Below are positions 34,201-42,928 of a stretch of 64,000 nt of DNA, in pieces (positions within the stretch are counted from its first letter, which is position 1; each line of letters starts with the position of its first letter). The stretch is from assembly GCF_900142525.1 (NCBI RefSeq), contig NZ_FRBD01000014.1, forward strand, positions 62,001 to 126,000, given 5' to 3'. The DNA is from Xylanibacter ruminicola (GTDB taxonomy: Bacteria; Bacteroidota; Bacteroidia; Bacteroidales; Bacteroidaceae). The position numbers were made by a program, and so were the translations under genes. The notes under the pieces were generated by a model, which was not told the DNA's origin, ran no database searches, and was given only the letters and a program-made list of their open reading frames with translations.

Positions 34201-34393
34201 CACCAAGAAGCAGCTCAAGCCTCTGGGTATCAACACTCTTAAAGTATATGTACAGGCCATGAACCCATTCACTATCTACTCAAAGTGCAAGTGGCTTGAT
34301 ACGGATATGATGAACTACGATAACAATACTCGCAACTTTGGTACTACAACTACCATCCGTAGCTGGGTTGTTGGTCTTAATGTTGGATTCTAA
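31265..34393 (+). CDS. SusC-like TonB-dependent outer-membrane transporter
   Basis: 1042 residues. Signal peptide ending near AIGAYAQ, then a carboxypeptidase-D regulatory-like domain (about residues 36-115, [20 protein letters not shown]). The plug follows ([39 protein letters not shown]), then a 22-strand-type barrel ending in Phe. It imports large oligosaccharides across the outer membrane with the SusD-like lipoprotein encoded 15 bases downstream. Context indicates rhamnogalacturonan-I fragments. Confidence 0.95.
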   Translation: [1042 protein letters not shown]

Positions 34394-34408
34394 AAATAAG
34401 ATAGAGAT

Positions 34409-36475
34409 ATGAAACTCAATAAAGTATATATTGCGGCACTTCTTGTTGCCGGAACAGTTGGGATGTCGTCGTGTACGGAGGATTTCCTTGACGAAAACCA
34501 AATAACCAAGCATGATACTGAGTATTTTAAGACTCAGGAGGGTATTGATGCTCTTGTGACAGGTGCCTATCAGACACTGAAATTCCGTTATGAGTACCAG
34601 TGGGCCTATAAGATGTGGCACATGGGTATCGACGAGTTTACTGGTGGTAATAACGATATGGCCGATTACAACCACTATGGATCTGCCCTAAATTCTTCAC
34701 AGGGTGATCTGGCTCAAGTCTGGAACACCTATTACGGACTGATTGAGCAGTCGAATATTATTATCCAGAATGTTCCTGAGTACTATAATAAGAGCAATGC
34801 CAACTATAACACCCGTTTAGGTGAGGGTTATTTCCTTCGTGCCTATGGTTACTTCGAGTTGGTTAAGCTCTTTGGCGGTGTGCCCATTAAGTTGGCACCA
34901 TCAGTTGGTGTTGAAACTTATTTCACTCGTGCATCTGAAGAGGAATGTTACAAGCAGATTATCAGCGATTTCGAGCAGGCATACAATCTGTTGCCTACAA
35001 GCAGTAATCAGACTGGTCGTATTCTGAAGAGTGCTGCTGCCCATTTCCTGGCAAAGGCTCACCTTTTCCGTGCTTCTGAGGGTTGCGACACATGGAATAG
35101 TAGCTACAAAGCTGCTGACCTGGATGCCGTTATTAAGTATGGTAAGGAGGTTATTGCAGCTCATCCATTATGTGCAAACTTCCTCGACTTGTGGAACTAC
35201 ACCAAACCTAATGACGCTAACGAGAGCGTTAGCGAGGTTGTGCTGGCTGCCCAGTTCTCTGATAACTCTGATTCTTGGGGCCGCTTCGGCAACCAGATGA
35301 GCCTTTGTTATCCTTCTGTTTATCAGAATCTTGCTGGTTGTGTTCGTGACATCTCAGGTGGTCGTGAGTTCTGCTATGTCAGCGCTACTGAGTATGCTAT
35401 GGAGGTCTTCGATCGTGTAAACGACTCTCGTTTCTGGAAGTCATTCATTACCTGCTACGGATGTAACAAGGGTAGTGCAGCTCCTAAGTGGGATGCTTCT
35501 GACGCAGCTTACTTCCCAGAGGGTGCTGTTGCTGGCGATACTCGTTTCAAGGGTGGTGAGATTGGTATTAAGTATATTGTTAACAATCCTGAGGATACCC
35601 GCTTTACAGATGCTGGTACTGGTCGTAGCGATTTAGCTGTGCTGAAGGATGGTAAGCTTGAGAATACTCACACATTTATTCGTTACTATGCCAATGAGTC
35701 GTTCAATTGGAATGTGAAGAAGGAAGAGCGTACTGGTAACTATTACACTCTGTATCCTCACAACCGCAGTGTAGCCCTGTCAAAGTATCGTGATGGCTCA
35801 CGTAATGGTTACAACTCTCAGTTTGGTTGCCGTGATGCTATCACTGCCCGATCTGCAGAGGATGTGCTGATGGTAGCCGAAGCCTATATCCGCAAGGGTG
35901 AGAGTGAGTATGGTAATGCTATTACCTATCTGAACATGCTGCGCGACCGTGCTGGTTACGCCGCAGGTGAGGATCGCTCTAAGAGCCCTGATGGTGGTCA
36001 GGCTTATTTGAACAATCCTCTCGGAACAGGTGTTGCTAACCTCGATGGTGCCATCTATACCGATGCTAACACCTACTACGAGTCTAACAATATTGCAGTT
36101 ACAACAGCTGAGACCAAGTCTGTTATGCACTTGAATAGTGTTGACGATGTTTATAATATGCCTAACGAGCAGCGTATCTATCAGGCTCTGAACTGCACAA
36201 CCAATGCTCAGAAGATGATGTGCTTCCTGCTCGATGAGCGTAGCCGTGAGCTGATTGGTGAGGGTCATCGTTACGAGGATTTGGTACGTACCCGTACACT
36301 CGATGCCCGTTGGCATGCCTTTAACGATGGTGCTGGTCAGGGAATTGGAAACTTTGATCCTGCTAAGCACTACTATCGTCCTATTCCTCAGTCATTCCTC
36401 AATGATATTACTAATGAAGATGGAACCAGTCTGACAGCTGAGCAGAAGCAGGCTATGCAGAATCCAGGTTATTAA
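34409..36475 (+). CDS. SusD-like starch-binding-type outer-membrane lipoprotein
   Basis: 688 residues. Lipoprotein signal with the Cys in GMSSCTEDF. The SusD pattern of tetratricopeptide-like helices is visible in LGEGYFLRAYGYFELVKLFGGVP and, later, AEAYIRKGESEYGNAITYLNMLRDRAGY and LLDERSRELIGEGHRYEDLVRT. It binds the glycan at the cell surface and closes over the SusC barrel. It is followed by a strong terminator. Confidence 0.95.
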   Translation: MKLNKVYIAALLVAGTVGMSSCTEDFLDENQITKHDTEYFKTQEGIDALVTGAYQTLKFRYEYQWAYKMWHMGIDEFTGGNNDMADYNHYGSALNSSQGDLAQVWNTYYGLIEQSNIIIQNVPEYYNKSNANYNTRLGEGYFLRAYGYFELVKLFGGVPIKLAPSVGVETYFTRASEEECYKQIISDFEQAYNLLPTSSNQTGRILKSAAAHFLAKAHLFRASEGCDTWNSSYKAADLDAVIKYGKEVIAAHPLCANFLDLWNYTKPNDANESVSEVVLAAQFSDNSDSWGRFGNQMSLCYPSVYQNLAGCVRDISGGREFCYVSATEYAMEVFDRVNDSRFWKSFITCYGCNKGSAAPKWDASDAAYFPEGAVAGDTRFKGGEIGIKYIVNNPEDTRFTDAGTGRSDLAVLKDGKLENTHTFIRYYANESFNWNVKKEERTGNYYTLYPHNRSVALSKYRDGSRNGYNSQFGCRDAITARSAEDVLMVAEAYIRKGESEYGNAITYLNMLRDRAGYAAGEDRSKSPDGGQAYLNNPLGTGVANLDGAIYTDANTYYESNNIAVTTAETKSVMHLNSVDDVYNMPNEQRIYQALNCTTNAQKMMCFLLDERSRELIGEGHRYEDLVRTRTLDARWHAFNDGAGQGIGNFDPAKHYYRPIPQSFLNDITNEDGTSLTAEQKQAMQNPGY

Positions 36476-36497
36476 TATAGTTAGTTGTTTCTTGAAG

Positions 36498-36530
36498 ACC
36501 GCCCCAGGAGTAGCGACTCCTTGGGGCGGT
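36498..36530. terminator. Terminator after the SusD gene
   Basis: G/C-rich inverted repeat ACCGCCCC...GGGGCGGT with an inner AGGAG/CTCCT pair and a small loop, followed by T-rich sequence. It lies between the convergent SusD and HTCS genes. Confidence 0.8.
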
Positions 36531-36541
36531 TATTGTTTTTC

Positions 36542-39500
36542 TTATTTCTGTTTGCCGTATTTGCTGGGTGGAACACCGTATTTCTCTTTAAAGCATTTGT
36601 AGAAATACGTGGGCGATTGGAAGCCAACCTTATAGCTGATTTCGGTCACATTCAGGTCGCCTTCTATCAGCATTTCGGCTGCTTTCTTCAGGCGTTCTGT
36701 CTGTAGATAGGTGTTGGGCGACATGCCGGTAAACTCTTTCATCTTGCCATAGAACTTGGTGCGCCCCATCTTCAGCAGGGCAGCCAGCGTGTCTACGTTG
36801 AAGTCGGCATCACCCATGTGCTGGGCCACAATCGTTTCCATCTTTTCGCGGAAACGCTGGTCGGCCTCGTCGGTGATGATGGGTTGCGATGCAACCGTAT
36901 CGTTGGTGGCGCCGTCTGCGCTCTTCATGCGGCTATACCATTTTATCAGCTGGGTTATGCGTAGTACCAGCAACTCAAAGTTGCAGGGCTTCACCATATA
37001 GTCGTCGGCTCCGGCCTTGTAGCCCCTCAGTAGCTGTTCGTCGCCATCCAGCGCGGTCAGCATGATGATGGGTATGTTTTTCGAAGCCTCGGCCGCACGC
37101 AGTTGGCGCACTATTTCAAAGCCGTTCACGTCGGGCAGCATCACGTCGCAGAGTATCATACTAGGCTGTTGCCCGGCTATATCGTTCAGCGCCTTCTGCC
37201 CCTCGGTATAGCTGATGGTGCGGAAGTAGCGGCCCACGCTCTCGCGAATCTGATCCAGCATGTCCGGATCGTCTTCGATAATGGCCACCGTATAGTTCTC
37301 GTTAAAGGCCACGGGTGCCAGCTCGCGTATGTTGGCTGGGGTATGCTCTGTGTGCGTAGCAGTGTTAACGGCCATTGTTCCGGCGTAGTCGTCGGCACTG
37401 TAAACATCGGCCGTAGCCGGAATGGTGATGGTGAAGCGCGAGCCACCCTCGGCCGAGATGCGCTCGTAGCTCAAATCGCCTTTGTGCAGCTTGGCCGATT
37501 GGTAGGCGGTGTATAGGCCGATGCCCATGCCGCCCTGCGATACATAGCCGTGCATAAAGGGCTGGTATAGCTGTGGCATCTGCTGCTCGCTGATGCCGGG
37601 GCCGCTGTCTTCTACTATCAGCAGTAGCTGCTGTTGCGCCTCGTCGAGTTTTGCTTTCAGGCTGATGCTGCCACCCTGTGGGGTATATTTGATGGCGTTG
37701 CTCAGCAGGTTATACAGTATAGTCTCAATCAGGTGCGGGTCGAAGGTCATGGTGTGCTGGTGGGCAAATGGGGTAAAGGTCAGTGTCTGATCCTTTCGTG
37801 CTGCCACCTCGCGGAATTCGTCGCAGGTGGTGCGGGCCAGCTTGATAATGTCGTCCTCAACCACGCCTAACCGCTGGTTACCGGTATTGATACGTCTGAA
37901 CTCCATCAGCTGATTCACCAGCTTGGTTAGTCGGTGTGTACCTCGGCGCACCGTTTGTACGGCCGAACGCGACACCTGCTGCTCGTTGCCGCTCTGTGTC
38001 AGCTTGTCGGCAGCACCACTGATGATGGCCAGCGGCGTACGGAATTCGTGAGCAATATGGGTAAAGAAGTTCAGTCGGAAGGTAGTAAGCTCCTTCTCCA
38101 CGCGTATCTGCTGGTCAAGCTCAAAGTTACGTCGCCAAGCCCGGTAGAAATACCAGAACAGCACGCCGATGATAAACAGATAGATAATCCATGCCCACCA
38201 CGTGTTGTACCAAGGTTGACGTATCACGATGGTGAATACGCACTCCTCGCTCCACTGGTTGTTCTTGTTCAGCGAACTCAGGTGGAACTTGTATGTGCCC
38301 GGTGGCAATCCGTTGTAGCGGGCGGTGTTGTCGCTGGTCAGTTGTCGCCAATCGTTCTCGGCCCCTTCCAGATAGTAGCGGTATTGCGTAGAGGTGGTGC
38401 CGGCAAAGTCAAGGTTCGAGAATCCTAACTCTATCGAGTTCTGGTCGTGGCTTAGCACCAATCGCTTGTCCGATGTCGATATGTAGCGGTCGGCGCCGTT
38501 TATGCTCACCATGGTGATGATGGGGTTTCCTATCTTCTGGTCGCTATTCACGTTCAGCGCCTCTGGCTTCAGTATCATCATGCCGTAGGCCGTACCAAAT
38601 AGCAGTCGGCCGTCGGGTAGTGTGGCGGCGCTGTTTTCCGAGTAGATGTTGCTCTCCAGTGTGCGCCCGAACTGATATGATATCACCTTCGTGTCTTTGC
38701 GTATGCAGGTTAGTCCGTTGTCGGTGCCGGCCCATATGTTGCCTTGTCGGTCGGCTATAATCGAGAATACATTGTTCGTAATCAGTCCGTCGTGGGTGGT
38801 ATAGCCTTTCTCAACCGTAAATTTTCCGGCGTCGTAACGGCATCGCTGTAGTCCGCCTCCACGTCCGCCCACCCAGATGCTGCCGTCGGCAGTGGGTTGC
38901 AGGCAGGTAATCTCGTCAAAGGGAAACTCGTCGTTCTGGGTGTTGTGAATCTCGAAATCGTCATTGCTCAGTTGTTTCTTCCGCATGTCAATGTTGTACA
39001 CGCCGTTGTTCGATGTTATCCAGAGTTGCTTGTTGGCATCGGCCCTGATACAGCGTATGCAGCTCTCGTTGTAGGTTCGCTTCATCAGCTGTTGGCTGTT
39101 GATGTTGCCCTCGTTGTCAAGTGTCACCACAAACAGTCCGTCGCCCCAGGTGCCTACCCATATACGCCCCAAGTCGTCCTCCAGAATGTCGTATATCTGA
39201 CTGGATGGGAAGTCTATCGGTTTTCTGTCCAGATACAAGCCGCCGCCTCGCATACCCATCCACTCGTGGCCTTTGCTGTCTTTGTAGAAGGCATAGGCCG
39301 TCGAAGGCAGCGTTACCGGGGGTGCCAGCGATTTCCACGTGTTGGGTTGCAACTCATACAGATGGTTGTCCTTGGTACTCAGCAGCACTCTGTCGCCATT
39401 ATAGTGCACCATCCTCACAAAGTTGCTCCAGTCGCCCTTGCGGTCGGGTTGCGGGTAGTAGTAGTCGGCGTTGGCATTGCCTTGCGGCTGTATGCAGGTA

Positions 39501-40741
39501 ACTCCCGTCGACTCTTCGCTCAGCCAGATGCATCCGCTACGGTCTATCAGTATGTTGTTCAGATAGCTGTTGCCCACTATGGCCCAGGGGTCTGTGGCCG
39601 AATAGTGCTGCATCTTGTTCTGCTGTATGTCGTACACAAATAGTCCGTTGCCGTAGCTGGCTATATAGTAGCGTCCGTCGGTACCCTTGCGTATGTTGTA
39701 GCGTCGGCCGCGATCCACGGTCGATTGTATGCCTTTCATCAGGTCCAGCACCCGCATGTCGCCGTTGGCTGGAAACACGCACAGCACACCCGTGCTGTTG
39801 CTCACAAAGTAGTTGTCGTCGTTGGTCAGTCCTTCCATCACCGTACCTCCGGCTACGTGGTATTTCTCCGACGCTGTGGCGCTACCGTCTTCGGGCGATA
39901 CGATAAAGGTGCGCCCGTAGGTCATAATTATCCACTTACCATGCCAGCAAAAGCTGGCCGTCACCGTGGGCACTTTCTGGCCGTCGTTAGCCGTAAACGG
40001 TGTTCGTCTCAGTTCCTTGCCGTTCATGTCGTAGGTCACTATCTCGTGGCTCTCCGTCAGCCCCAGCACCTTTTGTCCTATCTGTATGCCACGGCGAAAG
40101 TTGGTGCCTTGGCTTACGGTTCTCGAGTGGCCCTCCGTGTCTATGATGGTGAGTCCGCCGGTAGTAAAAGCCCATAGTCGGCCCTTGTTGTCCTCTATCG
40201 CGTCGCTCACGTGGTTCACGGGCAGTTTGTTGTTCTTCTTGTTGTAATCGGTGCATTGCAGCTGGCCCTCGGCGTTGCTCTTCACGCGTCGCACGCCGCT
40301 TTCGTCGTCAAACATCCACACCACGCCCTGCTTTCCGCGCGTATAGCGGCGATAGGTGCGGGTATAGTCTTGACGACCCGTAAAGTCGATAAAACGTCCT
40401 TCGCGCAGATCGTAGCAGCAGAACACGTAGGTCGATGTGCGCAGCCACAGGTGCCGCCCGTCAACATCCGGAAACACGTAGCCCACCACGCCCTGAATCT
40501 TGTCCTTTCCCGGACTCAGTTCGTAGATGTTGTAGAAGTGATAGCCGTCGTAGCGGCACAGTCCGTTGGCCGATGCCATCCAGATGTATCCGTCGGCATC
40601 CTGCGTCATATCAAATATCTGGTTACTGGGCAGTCCGTCAGCCGAACTGATGTGTCGGCTGTTAGTAAGCAGTCTGTCTTGTGCAGTCATCACGCTGCTC
40701 ATACAGAGCAATGCTTGTATTAGGTACAATCGTAAGTTCAT
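36542..40741 (-). CDS. Hybrid two-component system regulator (HTCS)
   Basis: 1399 residues. A signal peptide is followed by about 750 residues of beta-propeller repeats (repeated IWVGTWGDGLF- and IWMASANGL-type motifs) and a Y_Y_Y domain (YNGLPPGTYKFHLSSLN). A membrane helix lies near residues 845-868. The histidine-kinase H-box FFTHIAHEFRTPLAII carries His898, and the ATPase domain has the NAIKYTP and GPGISEQQMP motifs. A receiver domain follows with Asp1199 (CDVMLPDVNGFE), then a C-terminal AraC-type DNA-binding domain (KKAAEMLIEGDLNVTEISYKVGFQSPTYF, read in two parts). HTCS proteins sense a periplasmic oligosaccharide and activate their own locus. It is divergent from the PL11 gene. Confidence 0.95.
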   Translation of the reverse strand: MNLRLYLIQALLCMSSVMTAQDRLLTNSRHISSADGLPSNQIFDMTQDADGYIWMASANGLCRYDGYHFYNIYELSPGKDKIQGVVGYVFPDVDGRHLWLRTSTYVFCCYDLREGRFIDFTGRQDYTRTYRRYTRGKQGVVWMFDDESGVRRVKSNAEGQLQCTDYNKKNNKLPVNHVSDAIEDNKGRLWAFTTGGLTIIDTEGHSRTVSQGTNFRRGIQIGQKVLGLTESHEIVTYDMNGKELRRTPFTANDGQKVPTVTASFCWHGKWIIMTYGRTFIVSPEDGSATASEKYHVAGGTVMEGLTNDDNYFVSNSTGVLCVFPANGDMRVLDLMKGIQSTVDRGRRYNIRKGTDGRYYIASYGNGLFVYDIQQNKMQHYSATDPWAIVGNSYLNNILIDRSGCIWLSEESTGVTCIQPQGNANADYYYPQPDRKGDWSNFVRMVHYNGDRVLLSTKDNHLYELQPNTWKSLAPPVTLPSTAYAFYKDSKGHEWMGMRGGGLYLDRKPIDFPSSQIYDILEDDLGRIWVGTWGDGLFVVTLDNEGNINSQQLMKRTYNESCIRCIRADANKQLWITSNNGVYNIDMRKKQLSNDDFEIHNTQNDEFPFDEITCLQPTADGSIWVGGRGGGLQRCRYDAGKFTVEKGYTTHDGLITNNVFSIIADRQGNIWAGTDNGLTCIRKDTKVISYQFGRTLESNIYSENSAATLPDGRLLFGTAYGMMILKPEALNVNSDQKIGNPIITMVSINGADRYISTSDKRLVLSHDQNSIELGFSNLDFAGTTSTQYRYYLEGAENDWRQLTSDNTARYNGLPPGTYKFHLSSLNKNNQWSEECVFTIVIRQPWYNTWWAWIIYLFIIGVLFWYFYRAWRRNFELDQQIRVEKELTTFRLNFFTHIAHEFRTPLAIISGAADKLTQSGNEQQVSRSAVQTVRRGTHRLTKLVNQLMEFRRINTGNQRLGVVEDDIIKLARTTCDEFREVAARKDQTLTFTPFAHQHTMTFDPHLIETILYNLLSNAIKYTPQGGSISLKAKLDEAQQQLLLIVEDSGPGISEQQMPQLYQPFMHGYVSQGGMGIGLYTAYQSAKLHKGDLSYERISAEGGSRFTITIPATADVYSADDYAGTMAVNTATHTEHTPANIRELAPVAFNENYTVAIIEDDPDMLDQIRESVGRYFRTISYTEGQKALNDIAGQQPSMILCDVMLPDVNGFEIVRQLRAAEASKNIPIIMLTALDGDEQLLRGYKAGADDYMVKPCNFELLVLRITQLIKWYSRMKSADGATNDTVASQPIITDEADQRFREKMETIVAQHMGDADFNVDTLAALLKMGRTKFYGKMKEFTGMSPNTYLQTERLKKAAEMLIEGDLNVTEISYKVGFQSPTYFYKCFKEKYGVPPSKYGKQK

Positions 40742-40763
40742 TATCGTTAGTTGTTATTGGGTG

Positions 40764-40771
40764 CAAAAATA
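40764..40771 (-). promoter_or_regulatory. -7 box of the HTCS gene
   Basis: The complement reads TATTTTTG, 23 bases ahead of the HTCS ATG, in the HTCS/PL11 divergent gap. Confidence 0.5.
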
Positions 40772-40859
40772 CTCAATATTTTCGAATTAGATGCATAGAA
40801 AACGTACAAATCTATTGATTTCCGAATAAAAATCGTGGTTTTGGGCTGCAAAAATGCCG

Positions 40860-40867
40860 TATCTTTG
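40860..40867 (+). promoter_or_regulatory. -7 box of the PL11 gene
   Basis: TATCTTTG, 22 bases ahead of the ATG at 40890. A TTTG at 40840-40843 is only 16 bases upstream. The box overlaps an earlier in-frame ATG at 40854, which argues for the later start. Confidence 0.5.
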
Positions 40868-40889
40868 CCCCAAAAACTTAAAAAAGACA

Positions 40890-42812
40890 ATGAAAAGACT
40901 AACACTAACCACTCTGCTCTTGCTGCTGGCTGCTCTCATCATCTGGGCCCAGCCGCGTTATAACATGCAGCAGCTTCATCGCGAAACCCTTAATCGTGGC
41001 GTTGTAGCCATCCGTAGCGGCCAGCAGGTCGTTGTCAGTTGGCGTTCGCTCTTGTCCGATAAGCCCCATCAGGCCTTCCATGTGTATCGCAATGGGCGCA
41101 AGCTCACGTCGAAGCCCCTCACCCATGGCGGCACCTTCTTCATCGACGAGTCGCCCTTGGCTACCAAGGCCGTCTACGAGGTGCGTGGTGGCGGGCTCAA
41201 TGGTCAGTTCACCTTGCTGCCCGATGCCCCCTGCGGCTATCTGCCCGTCAAGCTGCAGCGCCCCGATGGCGGCGAAACGCCCGATGGGCGTAAGTATTTC
41301 TATTCGGCCAACGATGCCTCGGTGGCCGATGTAGATGGCGATGGTCAATACGAGATTCTGCTCAAGTGGGATCCCTCTAATGCCCACGACAACGCCCACG
41401 ACGGCTATACCGGCCCCACCATCTTCGATTGCTATCGCCTCGACGGCACGTTGCTCTGGCGCATCGATATGGGCATCAATATCCGCAGCGGCGCCCACTA
41501 CGTGCCTTTTATCTTCTACGATCTCGATGGCGACGGGCGTGCCGAGTTCATCGTGCGCACCTCCGACGGCACCCGCGATGGGGCAGGGCAGGTCATCGGC
41601 GATGCCACAGCCGACTACCGCCACCACCCATCACCTATCACCCAGAACCCCTCACCCGAACGCGAGTGGGGCAAATACAATCGTCCCGGCCGCCCCATGA
41701 CCGGCCGCATCCTTACCGGCCGTGAGTATATCACCGTGTTCGATGGCCTTACCGGCCGTGCTCTCAACTCCAAACCCTATATCCCCGAGCGTGGCAATCT
41801 GAGCGATTGGGGCGACAACTATGCCAACCGTTCCGATCGCATGCTGGCTGCTGTGGGCTATCTCGATGGCGTTCATGCCTCGGCCGTGTTCTGTCGCGGC
41901 TATTACACCCGCACCGTCTTGGCGGCGTGGGATTGGGATGGCCGTGAGCTCCGTCAGCACTGGGTGTTCGATACCAACACCCCCGAGTGGGCCAGCTATG
42001 CCGGCCAGGGCAATCATAATCTGCGTGTGGCCGATGTAGATGGCGATGGTTGCGACGAGATTACCTATGGCTCCATGGCTGTCGACCACGATGGCCGCGG
42101 CCTCTATAACACCGGCATGGGCCATGGCGATGCCATCCACCTCATGGCTTTCTATCCCGATTCGCCCGAGCTGCAGGTGTGGGATTGCCACGAGAATCGT
42201 CGCGACGGCTCCGACTTCCGCAATGCCCGCACCGGCGAGGTCATCTTCCAGGTGCCCTCTAAGAGCGATGTAGGTCGCTGTATGGCCGCCGATATCGACC
42301 CCACCAATCCCGGTGTCGAGATGTGGAGCAGCGATAGCCACGGCATCCGCAATGTCAAGGGCCAGGTCATCTATTCCGCTCAGGATCCTGACGATCCTCA
42401 ACATCAGCAGCATCTCAAGCTTGGTGGCCGCCCCCTCTCCGTCAATTTCGGCATCTGGTGGGATGGCGACCTGTTGCGCGAGCTGCTCGACCACGAAACC
42501 GTTTCCAAGTACGATTGGCTTAATCACACCATTGTCGATGTAGTAAAGTTCTCGGGTGTTGTGTTCAATAACGGCACCAAGTCCAATCCCTGCCTCTCGG
42601 CCGATATCCTGGGCGATTGGCGCGAGGAAGTCATGGCCCGCACCCCTGATAGCAGCGAGCTACGCATCTTCGTTTCGCCCATCCCCACCCAGCATCGCAT
42701 CACCTGCCTCATGGAGGATATCCCTTACCGCCTCTCAACCGCCGCTCAGAATGTGGGCTACAACCAGCCCTCAGAGCCAGGCTTCTACCTCGGCGCCGAG
42801 ATGTTTCGTTAA
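40890..42812 (+). CDS. Rhamnogalacturonan lyase, PL11, exported
   Basis: 640 residues from ATG 40890, signal peptide ending near LIIWAQ. An eight-bladed propeller is recognisable, with Ca-binding loops DVDGDGQYE, DLDGDGRAE and DVDGDGCDE. Further hallmarks are NLSDWGDNYANRSDRMLA, FCRGYYTRTVLAAWDWDG, GQGNHNLRVADVDGDG and the C-terminal SADILGDWREEVMART. It cuts the rhamnose-galacturonate backbone by elimination, giving the unsaturated ends that GH105 removes. The segment RHHPSPITQNPSPER near residues 245-259 is encoded by a heptamer repeat (41623-41657) and looks like an in-frame insertion in a loop. The gene is visibly richer in G and C than its neighbours. Confidence 0.93.
   Translation: MKRLTLTTLLLLLAALIIWAQPRYNMQQLHRETLNRGVVAIRSGQQVVVSWRSLLSDKPHQAFHVYRNGRKLTSKPLTHGGTFFIDESPLATKAVYEVRGGGLNGQFTLLPDAPCGYLPVKLQRPDGGETPDGRKYFYSANDASVADVDGDGQYEILLKWDPSNAHDNAHDGYTGPTIFDCYRLDGTLLWRIDMGINIRSGAHYVPFIFYDLDGDGRAEFIVRTSDGTRDGAGQVIGDATADYRHHPSPITQNPSPEREWGKYNRPGRPMTGRILTGREYITVFDGLTGRALNSKPYIPERGNLSDWGDNYANRSDRMLAAVGYLDGVHASAVFCRGYYTRTVLAAWDWDGRELRQHWVFDTNTPEWASYAGQGNHNLRVADVDGDGCDEITYGSMAVDHDGRGLYNTGMGHGDAIHLMAFYPDSPELQVWDCHENRRDGSDFRNARTGEVIFQVPSKSDVGRCMAADIDPTNPGVEMWSSDSHGIRNVKGQVIYSAQDPDDPQHQQHLKLGGRPLSVNFGIWWDGDLLRELLDHETVSKYDWLNHTIVDVVKFSGVVFNNGTKSNPCLSADILGDWREEVMARTPDSSELRIFVSPIPTQHRITCLMEDIPYRLSTAAQNVGYNQPSEPGFYLGAEMFR
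41623..41657 (+). repeat. Heptamer tandem repeat inside the PL11 gene
   Basis: Five consecutive imperfect 7-mers: ACCACCC, ATCACCT, ATCACCC, AGAACCC and CTCACCC. They are translated as a His/Pro/Ser-rich stretch. Confidence 0.6.
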
Positions 42813-42886
42813 TTTATAAATAGTCAAATTTAAGTAAAAAAACATTGAAATTCACGAAAATGTTTTCTTTTTTTAAAAAAAATGTG

Positions 42887-42894
42887 TACCTTTG
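42887..42894 (+). promoter_or_regulatory. -7 box of the lipocalin-like lipoprotein gene
   Basis: TACCTTTG, 34 bases before the ATG at 42929, preceded by A/T-rich sequence without a clear -33 box. Confidence 0.5.
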
Positions 42895-42928
42895 TAGAGC
42901 AATTATTAACATCTAACCCAAAACAATT

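Noticed and set aside
41652-42527. 291-codon antisense frame over PL11
   Set aside because: Composition (Ile, Ala, Gly, His runs) mirrors the Asp/Gly-rich calcium loops on the other strand. It is a shadow.
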